Position numbers and translations under genes: made by a program. DNA of 64,000 nucleotides from Colletes latitarsis (lineage: Eukaryota; Arthropoda; Insecta; Hymenoptera; Colletidae): the NCBI RefSeq assembly GCF_051014445.1, contig NC_135147.1, positions 26,750,479 to 26,814,478 of the forward strand. Reading direction: 5' to 3'. Position 1 is the stretch's first letter. The number at the start of each line of letters is the position of its first letter. Shown piece by piece: positions 20,616-33,510 of the stretch. The notes beneath the pieces are model-generated. The model did not search any database. It was not told the origin of the DNA and saw only the letters and a list, made by a program, of their open reading frames with translations.

Positions 20616-23600
20616 ATGAGGCTTCGTTACCTGTACGCCGTCGTCATCCTGATCCTGATCGAGGCACCCGACCGCGGTGACGGCATATCGTACAAAACGT
20701 AAGTCCTCGATTACGTTGCAGCCGATTAATCCGCGTTTCGTTGAACCCTTTTGTACGCGTCGCGAGGAATAAATTGTACGCCACACGGTTGGCCTCGTAA
20801 TCGGGTTTATTTACTGGTTCAGGTGGCACGAGTGTTATCGACATGCGCCAACCCTTATCGGGCGATGAAAACGTGGGCGAGCCGCGGTGTAACATGTTCC
20901 GCGTGCGTGACTCGTGTCGTTTTTTTTCTTTCTCTTAGCTTTTAAATAGTCTCATCTCGCGGATAGTCTTTTGGAATTGTTCAGGAGAAGCGTAAGAACA
21001 AAGGGAGGGTCGTACGTTTCGATAGCTTAGGGGCATCTTGCGTGTAGCGGAGTCGAGCAGGTGATCCAATAATTATTTCCAGGGGTATAGATTGATATTG
21101 ACTCGGGACAATGTGGTTCGGGGGTATCGGGAATAATATAAAATTTAAACGTAACGAAGTATTGGGGGAAGAAAGTATTATAGTATGTTAATTTTAGATG
21201 ATTTTAGTTTAAAGTTTTAAACGTTGAAGGTTTATTCTATTAAAGTATTTCAATATGTAATAGCTAGTCACCATATTGTGAAATTAATTACAGTAATAAC
21301 AACGATATCCCTGGAGGGCATAATATAATCAATAATAATACATCTTTCTTGCACTAGGACAATATTTACTTTCGTGGCCAGTTTGTTTCCATTAAAAAAA
21401 AAATCTACTATTTCGATTCTCGTGTAATACAACCGCGAGGGTATGTCATGTTGTGTATACATCAGTTGGCAAGTGCTCTGGCACGTTTCGAGCACGTTTA
21501 CGAATTCCCACGACCCGACTTCTTCCCCCTCCGAAGTTTCATGCAACTTGTTTCACGTGCAGGGCGAAAACATGGGCAAACAAATTGGGTTTCGAGCTGT
21601 CGCAGCTAGGCAAGTATGTGACCAACGTGGAGAAGTTTCAAGAAAGGTACAAGCAAGCGGGGGTGACGATACGTGATGGTAACGCCTTGGTCCATGAGAT
21701 CGCGAAGGACATTAAAGCCATGATGGAGTCCAAGATATCAGCTATCAAGGTATCCACAAACATAAAAGAATTGAAACTCTCTGATACTAACGAGGAACAT
21801 CCACAAAGACAACCTTCCTAATGTTTGCGATATTTTACAGGCATCTAAAGCGATCAACAATAAGTGATACTATTAGACAATAAACATTTTTAAACGAATA
21901 GGGTTATTTTAGTATCTAAAAGAAACAAATGCTTATCTCTTGCCTATGGCTGCTCTAGAAATCCGCAAAGTTCCATCAAAATCGTGAGGGGACACTTCGC
22001 GGATGTCCCTTGTTAGATCATTAGTGTTTATGATCGTGCGACTAACGGCCCTCTTGGTTCTCGTCGATATAAATATACGCAAAATGAAAATTTCATATTC
22101 CTTCTCGCGCTTCTGATCCTCAACACCGCCACTCACGATTGATCCAAACTTACCGCTGTTCCGTCTCCCAGAGAATCATGGACATCGCGGAGACGTCAGC
22201 CTTATCCGCTCCGGACGTCACACCCCCGGAATCGTTCACCTTCATCGACGCGAAGAATATCACCATCGATCTGAAATACAGTTCTCACTTCGGTGGCCCG
22301 GTAAATCTGAACACGTCGGCCGTCCACGTGCCGACGAACGTCTACGAAAGAGCTGCGCCCGTGATCAGAGCGATCAAGTGGTCCGCGGAGCTGGACAAGA
22401 CCTTTATCAACAACTACGAGCAGGATCCATCCCTGTCCTGGCAGTATTTCGGCAGCGCGACGGGATTTATGAGACAGTACCCAGCGATGAACTTGTACCT
22501 GGAGCCGGTGGACCTGTTCGACTGCAGAACCAGAAGTTGGTACATCGAGGCGGCCACCAGCCCCAAGGATATCCTAATTCTCATCGACACGTCAGGCAGC
22601 ATGACCGGTATACGCAGAGAAATCGCCAGGCACGTGGTCAACAACATCCTGGATACTCTTGGGAACAACGATTTCGTGAACATCATCACGTTCTCCAATA
22701 TCACGAAGGAGGTAACTTGCTAGGAGCGATCGATTGGGATTAGGTTGGCTGAGACTGCGATCGTATCGACCACTTCGTTAATTCCTAATGCTCTGGCGAA
22801 CCAACCGAATGGCGAAACAGAAATTACTTTTTAGTTTGTTAGCAAATGTGCGTTCCAGGTGGTGCCGTGCTTCAACGACACCCTGGTCCAAGCGAACTTG
22901 GCGAACATCAGGGAGCTGAAGAGAGCTATCTCGAATCTGGAAACGGAGAAGATAGCGAATTTCTCGATGGCCTTGACCACGGCCTTCGTCCTGCTCCAGA
23001 ACTATCGAATCGACAAGAAGGGATCCAAGTGCAACCAGGCGATCATGCTGATAACGGACGGCGTGCCGTACAACTACAAGGACATCTTCGAGACTTACAA
23101 CTGGAGGGATAATCGCAACGAGCCGTTCAAAGCCGACATGCCAGTTAGGATATTCACTTATCTGATTGGCAGAGAAGTGGCGGACGTCAGAGAGGTTCAA
23201 TGGATGGCATGCGCCAACAGGGGCTACTTCGTACACCTTTGCACTTTGGCTGAAGTTAGAGAACAGGTAAACGGGATCCAACATTGTTTTGAAATTGTCA
23301 CTAGAGACGTACGAAGACATCCCTAACATGTTATTTTGATGAACTAATAGAGCAAGTGCTATTTACAGGTACTTAAATACGTCCCCGTGATGGCTAGACC
23401 GTTGGTGCTCGGTCGTACGGATCATCCAACGATCTGGACACCGGTCTACGCCGACATCACGGACCCAAAGATGACCGACTGGCGTTGGGAGCAACGGGAA
23501 AGCGAAGAACAGAAGGAGAGGTTCCTCAGGCTTCATAGAAGAAAGAAGCTGTTCAACGCGGGGGAGTACGATCGCAGGTTCGTGAAGAAGCAGAAGAAAG

Positions 23601-26600
23601 TGCACGAACAGAGCGACGATTTGCAAGAGTTCAAGCTGATGACCTCGGTTAGCATGCCGGTGTTTGACCGACGCAATAACGCGGTAAGATTTTCCTTTCT
23701 GGCGTAATCGAACCAAACACTCTAATTCTATAGAAACGCTATATGTATAGGGGTGTCCGACACGAGGAGTTTCTGTGACCGTTCTCGCTTCCTTGACACT
23801 TTAATGGTACCCGGCGATTTTCATGAAATTTTCGAACCCAATGAAAACTTCCTAATCGTGTTTCGAACCCGGAAACTTTTAAATTCGAAATTTTACAAAT
23901 GTTCAAATATTAGCTTCCATGCGTTCAATCGAGGAAACAATTTTCATCGTTTCTTCGTACATTCGATATCGACAGAGACGTTTAAGGTATTCATGACGAA
24001 TGAAACACTAGATCATAAGCACCCTTAACAATAGGTAATCGCGAGTCCACAAATGCCATTCAATAGTGTTAAATTGTAAATTAGAGGGTTTCATAGTTAT
24101 TCTCAATCTAAATCAATCAGTAATTGGTCTCACGGCGTGTTGGTTTCTAGCCATGTCGGTTTACAAATTTCCCTTAAATCGTGATGGTCCCAGTCGAATT
24201 AGACGTCTGGTCGCGTCGCAAATTAACGTATGACAGAAAGATTGTACCGAATCGCGGCCCATATATTTAATTAACGTGGAATAACTTTCTTCCTCTTTTT
24301 GGGGAGTAAATGGCCCCATTGTGAATCGCGAGCAGACGTTAGACAAACTACCCCCCCCCAAGCCCCTTTACGTGAACGGAGTTTCCCCTGGTTTTAAGTT
24401 CCTGTTTGTCCACAGAACATCACAAGGCAGGTGCTGGTGAACGAGGCGTACTGGGTGACAGAGACAAGAGAGGTTGGCAGCAAAAAAAAACAAAAAACAC
24501 AAGCAACGTTGTTTCAATGCATAGAGCCCTGTACCCTTTCGCCTTTTGTATACGCGCGCGGCTCGCTCCCACGTGTCTGGGTTTCCGGTTAGGGGAGGAT
24601 CGACAGGTGTTGGAGAACGGATGATTACTTTATTCCGACCGTTTGGAAAAAATATCGATGCCGATTTATAAGTCTAATACCTATCTTCTGGAACATTTTT
24701 CTGAAACGTAGCCTGGAAAATTATTGGTAATTCGAACGTTCTCAATTTACTTTGGATTACTTTTATTGAGACTTATAAGCCTGCATCGACGTTTCACATT
24801 GATCATCAACCCCCTATCGTGTCGTTTTCGTTGCAAGCTGATTTCGCATCATTTTTCTTTTGTGGATCATTCTACAAGATTGGTACACTCGTAATCACGT
24901 TGAATGCGATTTTTAAATGCACTTCAAATGCATAAAACAGTCACGAAACTAACATGCATTGTGTTTTATTTTGTATCTTTTTTTTTTGCAGTCTCACATG
25001 TGTACAAAAAATGGACCGTAATACAATGTGCCACGAAACGAAGGAATAATGTTTACCGTGTCTAGAAGCGAGCATGAAGGGGTTAATCTTTTTTGTTGCA
25101 ACATCGAAGAGAAGAAATTTCGAAACGTTAAAGACGAATTCTCGCGCGATATGGAAATCCCAGAGGCGAGAACGACGCCGCGCGACGAACTTTCGTTCCA
25201 TTTAGGTCCACGTTCGTCTCTCTGGTATCTTACTTTGGTCTAACGCTAGTACTGGACTTAGTTTAATCATTAGGTAGGTTTAGGTACTTTAGTCTACCCT
25301 GTGCCCTGTTCGAGACGAGTAGAAACACGGATTATCCTGCCCGCCTGTTGGATTGCGAACGGCGATACCTCCTCTTAATATTATTATTATTATTATCATT
25401 ATTATCATTATTATTATCATTATCATTGACTCGTAGAAGAACTCTGGTTCTGCAGTGACTACATACGTACATATATATACATGCTCTGAATATAAGAGAG
25501 AATATCCTGTTGGGTATAAAGAATGTACTGAGCACACGCGTGCACACGGTACGACTTGACAAGTTTATTGAGTGCTAGATTTCGTTAGACGAGTAAATAA
25601 GTAGAGTTCGGTCCAACGCCGTTCCGACGACCGTTCCACTTTCTGCGAATCCACCGTATAAGATGTTACTCGATTGGCTTTGTCTCGAAACGTTTCTGTG
25701 ATCCTTGAAGATCGGTACTATGGTCGATACTATCTATAATCTAACGATTCGATAAAGGAAATGACGACCAAATTCGCTGAGAGGGAACAGACGATCGGCA
25801 GAACGATAAACGGCGCGACCAATTGTGATTTGATTATTAACACTTAGGATAGCCTGCGTCAGATATTGTTCTTATTGTGTATCGTTATTATCATTATTAT
25901 TATTATTATTGAGAACGTAGTTGAGCTAGTTTTATACGTCCAACCGTATAAAAAAAAACACGTTATGATTATTATTATTATTATTATTGTTATCGTTTCT
26001 TTAGTAACTATCGTTATTTTTAATACTAGAACAGTGTGTCTTTAGACGAATTCATTGTGATAGCGTTTATTGGAGAAGGTAGATACGCTTATGGTTATGC
26101 GACTTGGGATGATGATGATACGTAATTCATTTCAAAACACTCCGATCGCTTTACCGATAGAATTTCGTTAAAACGCGACGATGATTCTTTGCGCAGACAC
26201 GGATCGCCGACCTCCTCGGCGTTGCTGGCACGGACGTTCCGATCGAAGAGATACAGAAGCTCATGATGCCCCATCGGGTGAGACGATCATCTTCTATACG
26301 TTGTAGTTTATTAAAACACGAGATTAGGCACACCGTTGATTACTTAATTTACCTTTTTTCTTCCTGAGAACAGCTCGGCGTTAACGGATACGCATTCATC
26401 GTGACCAACAACGGTTTCATCCTGATTCATCCCGACCTCCGGCCAGTGGTAAAGATCCTTTCGATTGCTTCTACACAATTGTCATAATTTAACGAATACT
26501 TTCCCAATCGTCACAACACGATGTAATTATAGTTTCAGGGTATCCTGAAGCCCGCGTACAACAGCGTCGATATGGCGGAGGTTGAGCTGATGGATCAGGA

Positions 26601-29600
26601 CAGGGGACCAAGGGAGTTCGACGAAGGAATCATTATGGTGGGTTACGTAAAAAAATTCAATGTCCTTCCCTGCTTCGCGAAAGTGTTATTACTTTCAATA
26701 AAAACTGATCCTCTTGTAGTTCCGTAATGACGTGGTCAATCAGACGACCGGTAGCGTGACGCTTCACACGAAGTACCATTACGATGACATGGTGAGTTGT
26801 TTCATAATTGTCCGCAGAAAATGAAGCGAAACTCCAATTTTAAAAAAATTACATTGACCCACTTTTTCTGAATCTTGAAAGAAACGCGTGGGCAGAGTGA
26901 AGAGGAAGTACGATTACACTGGTATACCAAACACACCGTTCACGGTGGTGGTCAGTCTGCCGGAACATGATCACACCGGAAGTCATCGCGTGCTCGCAAC
27001 CGAGGAAATACACCGTGCGCACGTTAGTGGTACGTGCCCCAATGATATTAACAATGACGAAAGCAACGAAACAAACTCTACTGTCGCCTGAATCTTACTT
27101 AATTAGTCTACAATAGAGACAAATTTTTATCTACAATTTCTAACACGCTAACCAGATCGTCTGTCGCAGGCAAGAACGTGTCGGATTATTTCACTGGTAC
27201 GAACTGGCGGGTGCATCCCGATTGGTTGTATTGCAAGTAAGTGCCCTTAACTTTGGTTAATTTTAAACAATTGGCCGCGTTGACCTAAATTCGAACTCCC
27301 GGATTTACGTCAAACAACGATGAAAGGCGATAGACGCCCAGTGACAGTGAAATTGCTTTTATACTCCACACTTGGACCGACAGTGTACGTCCACTGTGTC
27401 TAGTATCCGAGTTGTTCCCTCCTCCCTCCCACATCATCAATCATATTGACTACTACAGAGTATTCGCGGGCTCTAATGGGTGAAGTTGTTGAAAGAGATT
27501 TCTTGTTGTGGACTACAGTAGCGGACAAAAGTTTGAGACGCGTGCATTGTTGATCGTCATAATAATATTTGCGGTAAACGCAAGCTGTTTATCGTGGACT
27601 AAAAATTAGGTACCATTACAGATACCATTACGAGGACGAGCGTACATTCAATTCCTCGGAGGCGCAGCTCTTGCATTTTTTGGAGCGTACTCGCCAGCCG
27701 CGCTGGAAATGGAACGACATGAAACAACCGTCCCAGCCGCCAGAATACTCGGCCACGAGTTCCGGTAACGACACTCACCGTAAATCAAAGTGTAGGTATA
27801 ATTCTCAATGAAAGCAATTCTGACGCATCAATTGCTATCGAGCGACCACCGACTAACTCTCTGCCCCAACAGCCACGCCGTACAAAGCCGACAAAGACTC
27901 CTACTACTGCGACAGGGAACTCCTGCAGAGTCTGGTGTTCGACGCAAAGGTAACCGAGTGGTTTGCAAACCTCAGCACTACGCGCGAAGAAAAAGGGTGA
28001 GCATCCTACGAGACAAGAAATAGTTAAGGCACCTTTGTTCTCCTTTACGATGTACGAAGTTTTTTTCGAGGGAAAGAAATAATCTCAATGAAAATTGTTA
28101 TTAATTGTACAGAGTTTATCGCGTGTCGTTCCCTCTGTACGTTCTTTCCGTTTTCTGCACAATTTTTCTCTGGTTTCCGTTCATTTACTCTTTCTACGGT
28201 GAGGATAACGAAACGCACCCGTTCCTTTTTACTAATACTGACCACTTTGACGCCATGCAGACCTTTAGCTAGGCTGATGAATCTGCTGCCCAGGTAACGT
28301 CCATCACAACGCACCTTACGTTTTTCTTTTTAGAGACTAACGATTATCACTCGATCGTTCGTTTTTTTCGTTGCTTATTTCGTCTGTATTCGCTTTCCTC
28401 CCGCCGTTCTCTTTTCAATTTTTCTATGCGTTCTCCTTATTATCGAGACCTTCGTTTTACCCCCTTTAAAGTTGTACAATCTCGTAAAATTTCTGGATAT
28501 TTTTATTTCCATTCCGTCTTCACCAGTGATTTGCACTTTTCTACTCCTTTGTTGTTCCTTCTGCGATTCTTAATCGGCGCGAAGCGTTAGATCACGAATC
28601 GTCCAATGAACCGGAGGTCGTCTCTCGGAACTGGGACCTCGAAGAGGAACGACGATGACCCCGACAGCAGGAGGATCAATTGATTCCGACCAGTATCATA
28701 CAGTAGTCACGATGTATTTACAAACTCGTTCGCAACGCTTTAATCTTTCAGTTTCTTGAATCAGACATGGCCAGAATGGTGTTCGATTTTTACGTTTAAA
28801 CGTGTTATCTAGAGAATTTTGCCATCTCTGTCCAAGAAACAATTTTCTCGATCGAAATGCGATTATCCTGATAATTTTTATTCGGTAAAGTTGTTCGAGC
28901 GTCGCAATCGAGTTGTCGGAGCTCGGCAGTATCGCAATAGCGCAGTATATTAGAGGAGGAATGCTCGAAGTTCTATTTTGAGGAAGAATTACGTCGACCA
29001 GATAGTCTAACGCTTCCCTTCTTGTAGGAAAGAGTTCCAACAACGTTTCGGCGTGACGCTCGCGTTCATGGCGACCCACAGCGGCCTGACAAGATGGCAG
29101 GACTTCCTACTGGACGAGGAAAGCATCGTTCCCGAAGACCACTTCAGCAAAATGTACCCGAGAGCAATCGACGAAGTCTGGTACAAACGTGCCGTGGAAC
29201 AGCACTACATCGATCCGGACAGCTTCGTTTTTTCCGTACCACTAGATGAGGAGGGTGCCGACAACACCACCCTCGTCACCGCCAGTCGCGCTATTTTTAC
29301 CGGTGAAATTTTCTGTTGTAACGGTTTTAACATCATTCTTTCTCGCGGCTTATCAGATCACGATTCGATAACAGAAGTTGAACGTTTATCCTTCAGAACC
29401 TCAGAAAGGAAACGCGCCAGCAGCGGTGGTAGGTTTCCAGTTTCAGCACACCGCCCTTCAAGGTCTCTTCCAGAACATCACGTTCAGCTGCGAGGGTCAA
29501 ACAAATTGCTACACGCATTGTGGCGAGGGCAACTGGACCTGCTACTTGATAGACAACAACGGATATGTGATCGCGGCGGAGGATGAGTCCGACGCAGGGA

Positions 29601-31261
29601 AATTCTTCGGTGAAATCAGAGGGCCGATCATGACCAGTCTCGTGAAGGAAGGAGTATTCGAGAAAATTAGAATATTTGATTACCAAGCAGTCTGCTTCAA
29701 GAGAACGCATACCACTAACGATGGAAACATATTGATGACGGTGGGGTTTCTTTTAAAGTAGAATTAAACTAGTTTTTTTAATGTCAATCGTATTCTGTTC
29801 ATAATTCGTTGCCTCCAGCCGTGGAAGACCGCCCAGAAGTTGATCTCGTGGTTCGTCGGGAAAGTGGCCTGGGCTTGGGCCAAAGCTGGAATTTGGGACT
29901 CGGAGTACGTACAGACGTTCGCTTATCCCAACGAGGACGAGACTATGCACGAAGACTATCAAGAAAGCGAGGAGAAACCGACGGTGGACGCGAAGGACGA
30001 AAAATTGTTTGACCAAAAGGTTCTGATCAACCGAACAAGACCAGAAGCTTGCGATCAGGAGGTAAACCGGGTGTTCATTACTAAAAGAATTATTTTATTT
30101 ATTTCCCCTTAGACTGACAATAGCGTTCATTTTTCTTAATTTTCCCGCCAACGGTTCGTTTTGCCCTTCGCTTAGCGATTGCGTCATCTTTTATGTTGTT
30201 TCCCAAAATCCATCATGGCGGTCGAGTCAGTGCTCGAGATACGCAGGTAGCCGGATACTCGGGTTTAACGTTCAAAAAACCGACGAATTCAGGCAGAATC
30301 TAATACCTGACCCAAACTGAACTGTTTCGCGACCTTTCGGCATAATTTATCCCGATTTACCGATTTCTTAATGGCCAGAGTCCGTCGTCGTTCGCGCGGT
30401 TAAACAGTCGGCACGGCGTATTCGGTTCAACTTTCTTTTTTGTATTTTTGTGAGTGTGATGTGTTTACTAAACCGAGTCCGATGTTTCGAGATTATTTTC
30501 TGGATGATCTACGAAAGGTATATACTAAATCATCATATAACAGTTGCTGTACCAAGTTTCATCGTCGTGTGATTAATTGCTCCTGAGGTATGAATAAACA
30601 GTTGTTCACTACTACTAACTTAGTTCACGGAGAAACGATGAACCTTAATTACTATGTTCATGCAAGTATTAGGCTTAAGACATTCAGTGTTCATAGAATA
30701 TGTTACGAAGTTGAAGCACCGGTCGTCAGTGATTACCATTCAGCATGTTAATAATGGACACAGCTCGAGAAGAAGGTCTAATGAGGGCATACATTTCCAA
30801 GAACCTTACTCATAATCCTTACCACATGTTAAGATCCACCCTGTATATTAAACTCTTTTTTTTCTCAGGTGTACCTGTACCTCAGGAACGTGACCTTCCA
30901 GTCATTCGACATTGAAACAGATGTAAACGAAGACTGTCTAAGGCCATACATTGTACAACCAGTGAACTTCAGTAATATGCTTCTATTAGTGGTGAACACA
31001 GACTGTACCGAGACTGTGTCACCCCCATTGAGCATCTACCCGGAAGAAGTGATGTACGAGAACAACTCCTTGGTCTGCCAGAAAGCGCTCAACCCCCTAG
31101 AAAGAAAGACACCTCAGTCCTGCATTCGCAGTGACCCGAAAGAAAGCGAGATCAAAGATCTCTGTGGCTTGGCTTCGAACGTGGAGTCGAATATCTACCT
31201 CCTTCTTTTGTTATCTGCCGTCTGTGTCTTTGTCAGACGGATCGTCTTCGGTCAGGATTAA
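20616..31261 (+). CDS. Voltage-gated calcium channel alpha2delta subunit, copy B
   Basis: Eighteen coding exons: 20616-20698, 21563-21749, 22172-22711, 22859-23266, 23369-23683, 24416-24472, 26197-26277, 26374-26448, 26539-26637, 26720-26791, 26882-27029, 27170-27236, 27622-27764, 27873-27996, 29028-29302, 29397-29740, 29819-30061, 30869-31261. The join is a 1,217-residue open frame. It has a signal peptide, VWA_N, a VWA domain with MIDAS DTSGS near residue 229, a Cache region split over many small exons (LLGVAGTDVPI; GYAFIVTNNGFILIHP), the conserved ATHSGLTRW and CYLIDNNGYVIAAED blocks, and a C-terminal hydrophobic segment. It is a paralog of the gene 2.5 kb upstream in the same orientation. 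Several exon boundaries match (for example after the VYADIT block and before the VLKY block), but it has five more introns. The family role is calcium-channel trafficking and synapse function. The 57-nt exon 24416-24472 may be optional, and a 33-nt microexon at 28261-28293 is not counted here. Confidence 0.88.
24416..24472 (+). CDS. Candidate cassette exon (19 residues) of alpha2delta B
   Basis: 57 nt, phase 0 at both ends, reading NITRQVLVNEAYWVTETRE. The acceptor is good (tccacag|aac); the donor is weak (gag|gttggc). Skipping it joins FDRRNNA directly to TRIADLLGVAG. That matches the uninterrupted arrangement in copy A, where NNQTRIAHLLGVAG follows FDRKGNNR. The extra segment sits just before the Cache domain. 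Confidence 0.65.
25377..25428. repeat. (ATT/ATC)n microsatellite in an intron of alpha2delta B
   Basis: Long ttattatta/tcattatta run. Similar shorter runs follow at about 25888-25912 and 25969-25987 in the same 1.7-kb intron (24473-26196), which otherwise holds no recognised feature. Confidence 0.85.
28261..28293 (+). CDS. Candidate 33-nt microexon of alpha2delta B
   Basis: The block is flanked by a branch-point-like tactaat at about 28229-28235, an acceptor (ccatgcag) and a strong donor (cag|gtaacg). It enters and leaves in phase 2, exactly as required between the exons ending 27996 and starting 29028. It would add 11 residues (PLARLMNLLPR after the joining Gly codon). It lies in an otherwise empty 1-kb intron. 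Inclusion is inferred from splice signals and phase only. Confidence 0.5.
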
Positions 31262-33423
31262 TTTTCCGTGAATCGACTCGCGACTCGAGGATTTTCGACT
31301 CTACTGGGCTGGATTAACGACGAAAGCGTTTTCTCGCGTCGGTTCGTCGCGATGTCCGGTATAGATGTTATTAGGGTGCTCTCGAGAGATTCGTAAATGC
31401 GTATTACCTTTTGCCAACGTCATTAAGCTATTAACGAGACAAAGTACAATTGGAGGCGATTCGTTACGAAGTATTCGATGTTTTCTTTTTGATAGTTACT
31501 ACGATTTCAAGATGTTCTAGTATTTAGAGCGACGCTGTAATAGGGAGGCGTAACAAAGGTCCTGGTGCTGTCCCCTCTATTAGCGCGTGTTTTAGCGCAG
31601 GCAGGGTCTGCATCCCGAAAGTCTTGCTCGTCAATCTCGAGGATTATCACTGGTCAATGGCAAATAAGTATCCTTTGACTGAGTAATCGATCCTAGTTCT
31701 TATTACGACCCTGAATTACGCAATTGAAAGTTAAAGTATTGGCTCTAGTTTCCCTGACACACGGGAACTAAAAATGAAAATTTTGTGCTATCTTAAAAAT
31801 AGCATTTGCCGATTGCATTTATGTTGTATATTCGAGCTTAAATATAAATATAAAATATATAGAAGCTTAATCATAAAGAATACAAATTATAATTAAAAAT
31901 TTGTTGACCAGTGTTATAGAGCGTCACGGGATGAAGGTTCAACTAGCTGCAGTGTTTCCTTGCGAGATGTTCGTTGCCGTTTGTGTGCTAGGAATCGAGC
32001 TCCTCTTATCTCAGATTTGGTTCGAAGAGGAGAATAAACGCGATCTTTATCGCGCAAAAGACAAATCATCCGGTAATAAAAATTAAAACTTTTATTTTCA
32101 CAAAAATATTATCCACTGATTGGCGAAATTTCCCCGATGAAAATTAGTCTTATTCTCAATAATATTTAAAAGCGAGGGTGATGCTATAACTATGCAACGC
32201 ACTGTATGTACCAGTTTTAAGGTCTGTCGAATGAACATGTTTCGAGGAATTACTGTATATTACGTAGAATTCTTGATAAAGTCCGATGTCTGACGATGTC
32301 CATGAATTCGCGGCTTCTATAGTTGTCCGTTCCAGGATTTAAGCGGACAACCATGACTCAGTGCCGAAATATTTAGTCCTAAAAAAAACAACCTTACTGC
32401 CCAAAATGCAATGCGACGTCAACTCTGTATGCGTCCCTGCTCTTTTCCTTGCTTTAATCCTTGAGGGGCTCTTCCGGTTTAGATCTTTTCTGTTATTTTT
32501 TAAGAAAAAAAAAGGTAAACTATTTTTTATTGGGATTTCGCACATATATTTATTGATGTTTTCAGTATACACAGTATTTTTACAAGTAAATATAATGAAA
32601 ATTGTACGAACAACAGATCATCAGAGTTCCTTTAAAAAAGTGTCCCTATGACTGACATAATTCCAGTAATAATATCCATAATTTGCTAATCTATAAAAAG
32701 TCCCTGGTTTTCATTCGCTATGAATGCAAGCAGAAAGATAAATGTTCGATATTTGGACTAACGCCACGTTGATTCTTGACCTGCCGTACGGTACGCTTTG
32801 CATTTATAAGCGATGACGTAGTTACTCGCTACAAAAGTCGCGGGCAAACCAATTTGCGTAGGAGGAAAATTTCAGTCGACCAGAATGCATATTTCGCGTT
32901 TAAGATCTTAAACTTCAGTTTGCGACACAAACGAGGAAGTCAATTCGCGCTAGAACGCTTGTAGGTGGAATGCACCTACGTTTCATGGGATAATCGCTCG
33001 AACTACCGACGGGATGTTGAAATCGCCATTGCCGCGAGTTTGACTCGTTTATGCGGTCGGAGCAGGGGCGTATACCGCGTGTGCACGTTCTCGATTACTA
33101 TGGAACACATTCACATTTTCGCGCTTTGTACATTAACCGATGTAAAACATATCGTTTGATATTTATAGAGATTAAAAATATTAATTTTGTATATTAATGT
33201 ATTATACAAGAAGTTAAAGAATGGTGTGTGCCTTTGGACACGCGGTTAAAACCAAACGAAACAAAAGAATCTTGTTGTATGTTTTTCAAATAAACAACTG
33301 AACTCTCTACTTCGCTAACTCTCTGCTTCCTTGAGCGAGACGGGAAAAGGGGACTCTGTAAGGTCGATGGGCGCGGCGAGTTTCGTCTGAAAAACGAATG
33401 AATGTTACTTGTATTACACAGAG
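31262..33423. other. 3' region of alpha2delta B and intergenic DNA
   Basis: The 3' UTR of alpha2delta B probably occupies part of this. An AATAAA at about 32033 is one possible 3' end. Short frames (for example 31901-32086 and 32361-32651) show no recognisable domain. No RNA gene was seen. Confidence 0.4.
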
Positions 33424-33429
33424 TTTATT
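33424..33429 (-). terminator. Probable polyadenylation signal of the release factor gene
   Basis: tttatt on the plus strand reads AATAAA on the minus strand. It lies about 80 bases after the release factor stop codon at 33511. Confidence 0.5.
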
Positions 33430-33510
33430 ACCAATTTGCTATGTACAATGGCTTGCCTATGTAAATGAAATCGTTTCTTATCAAAATGGCAAATGTTGAA
33501 CGAACCGCTG

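Noticed and set aside
20323..20680. Thr-, Val- and Asp-rich frames on both strands
   Set aside because: They are products of the (ACG)n repeat in the leader of alpha2delta B.
27950..27996. Use of the earlier donor gcaaag|gtaacc at 27949 in alpha2delta B
   Set aside because: It ends in phase 0, which does not fit the next exon at 29028. The donor at 27996 fits in phase 2 and keeps a plausible sequence.
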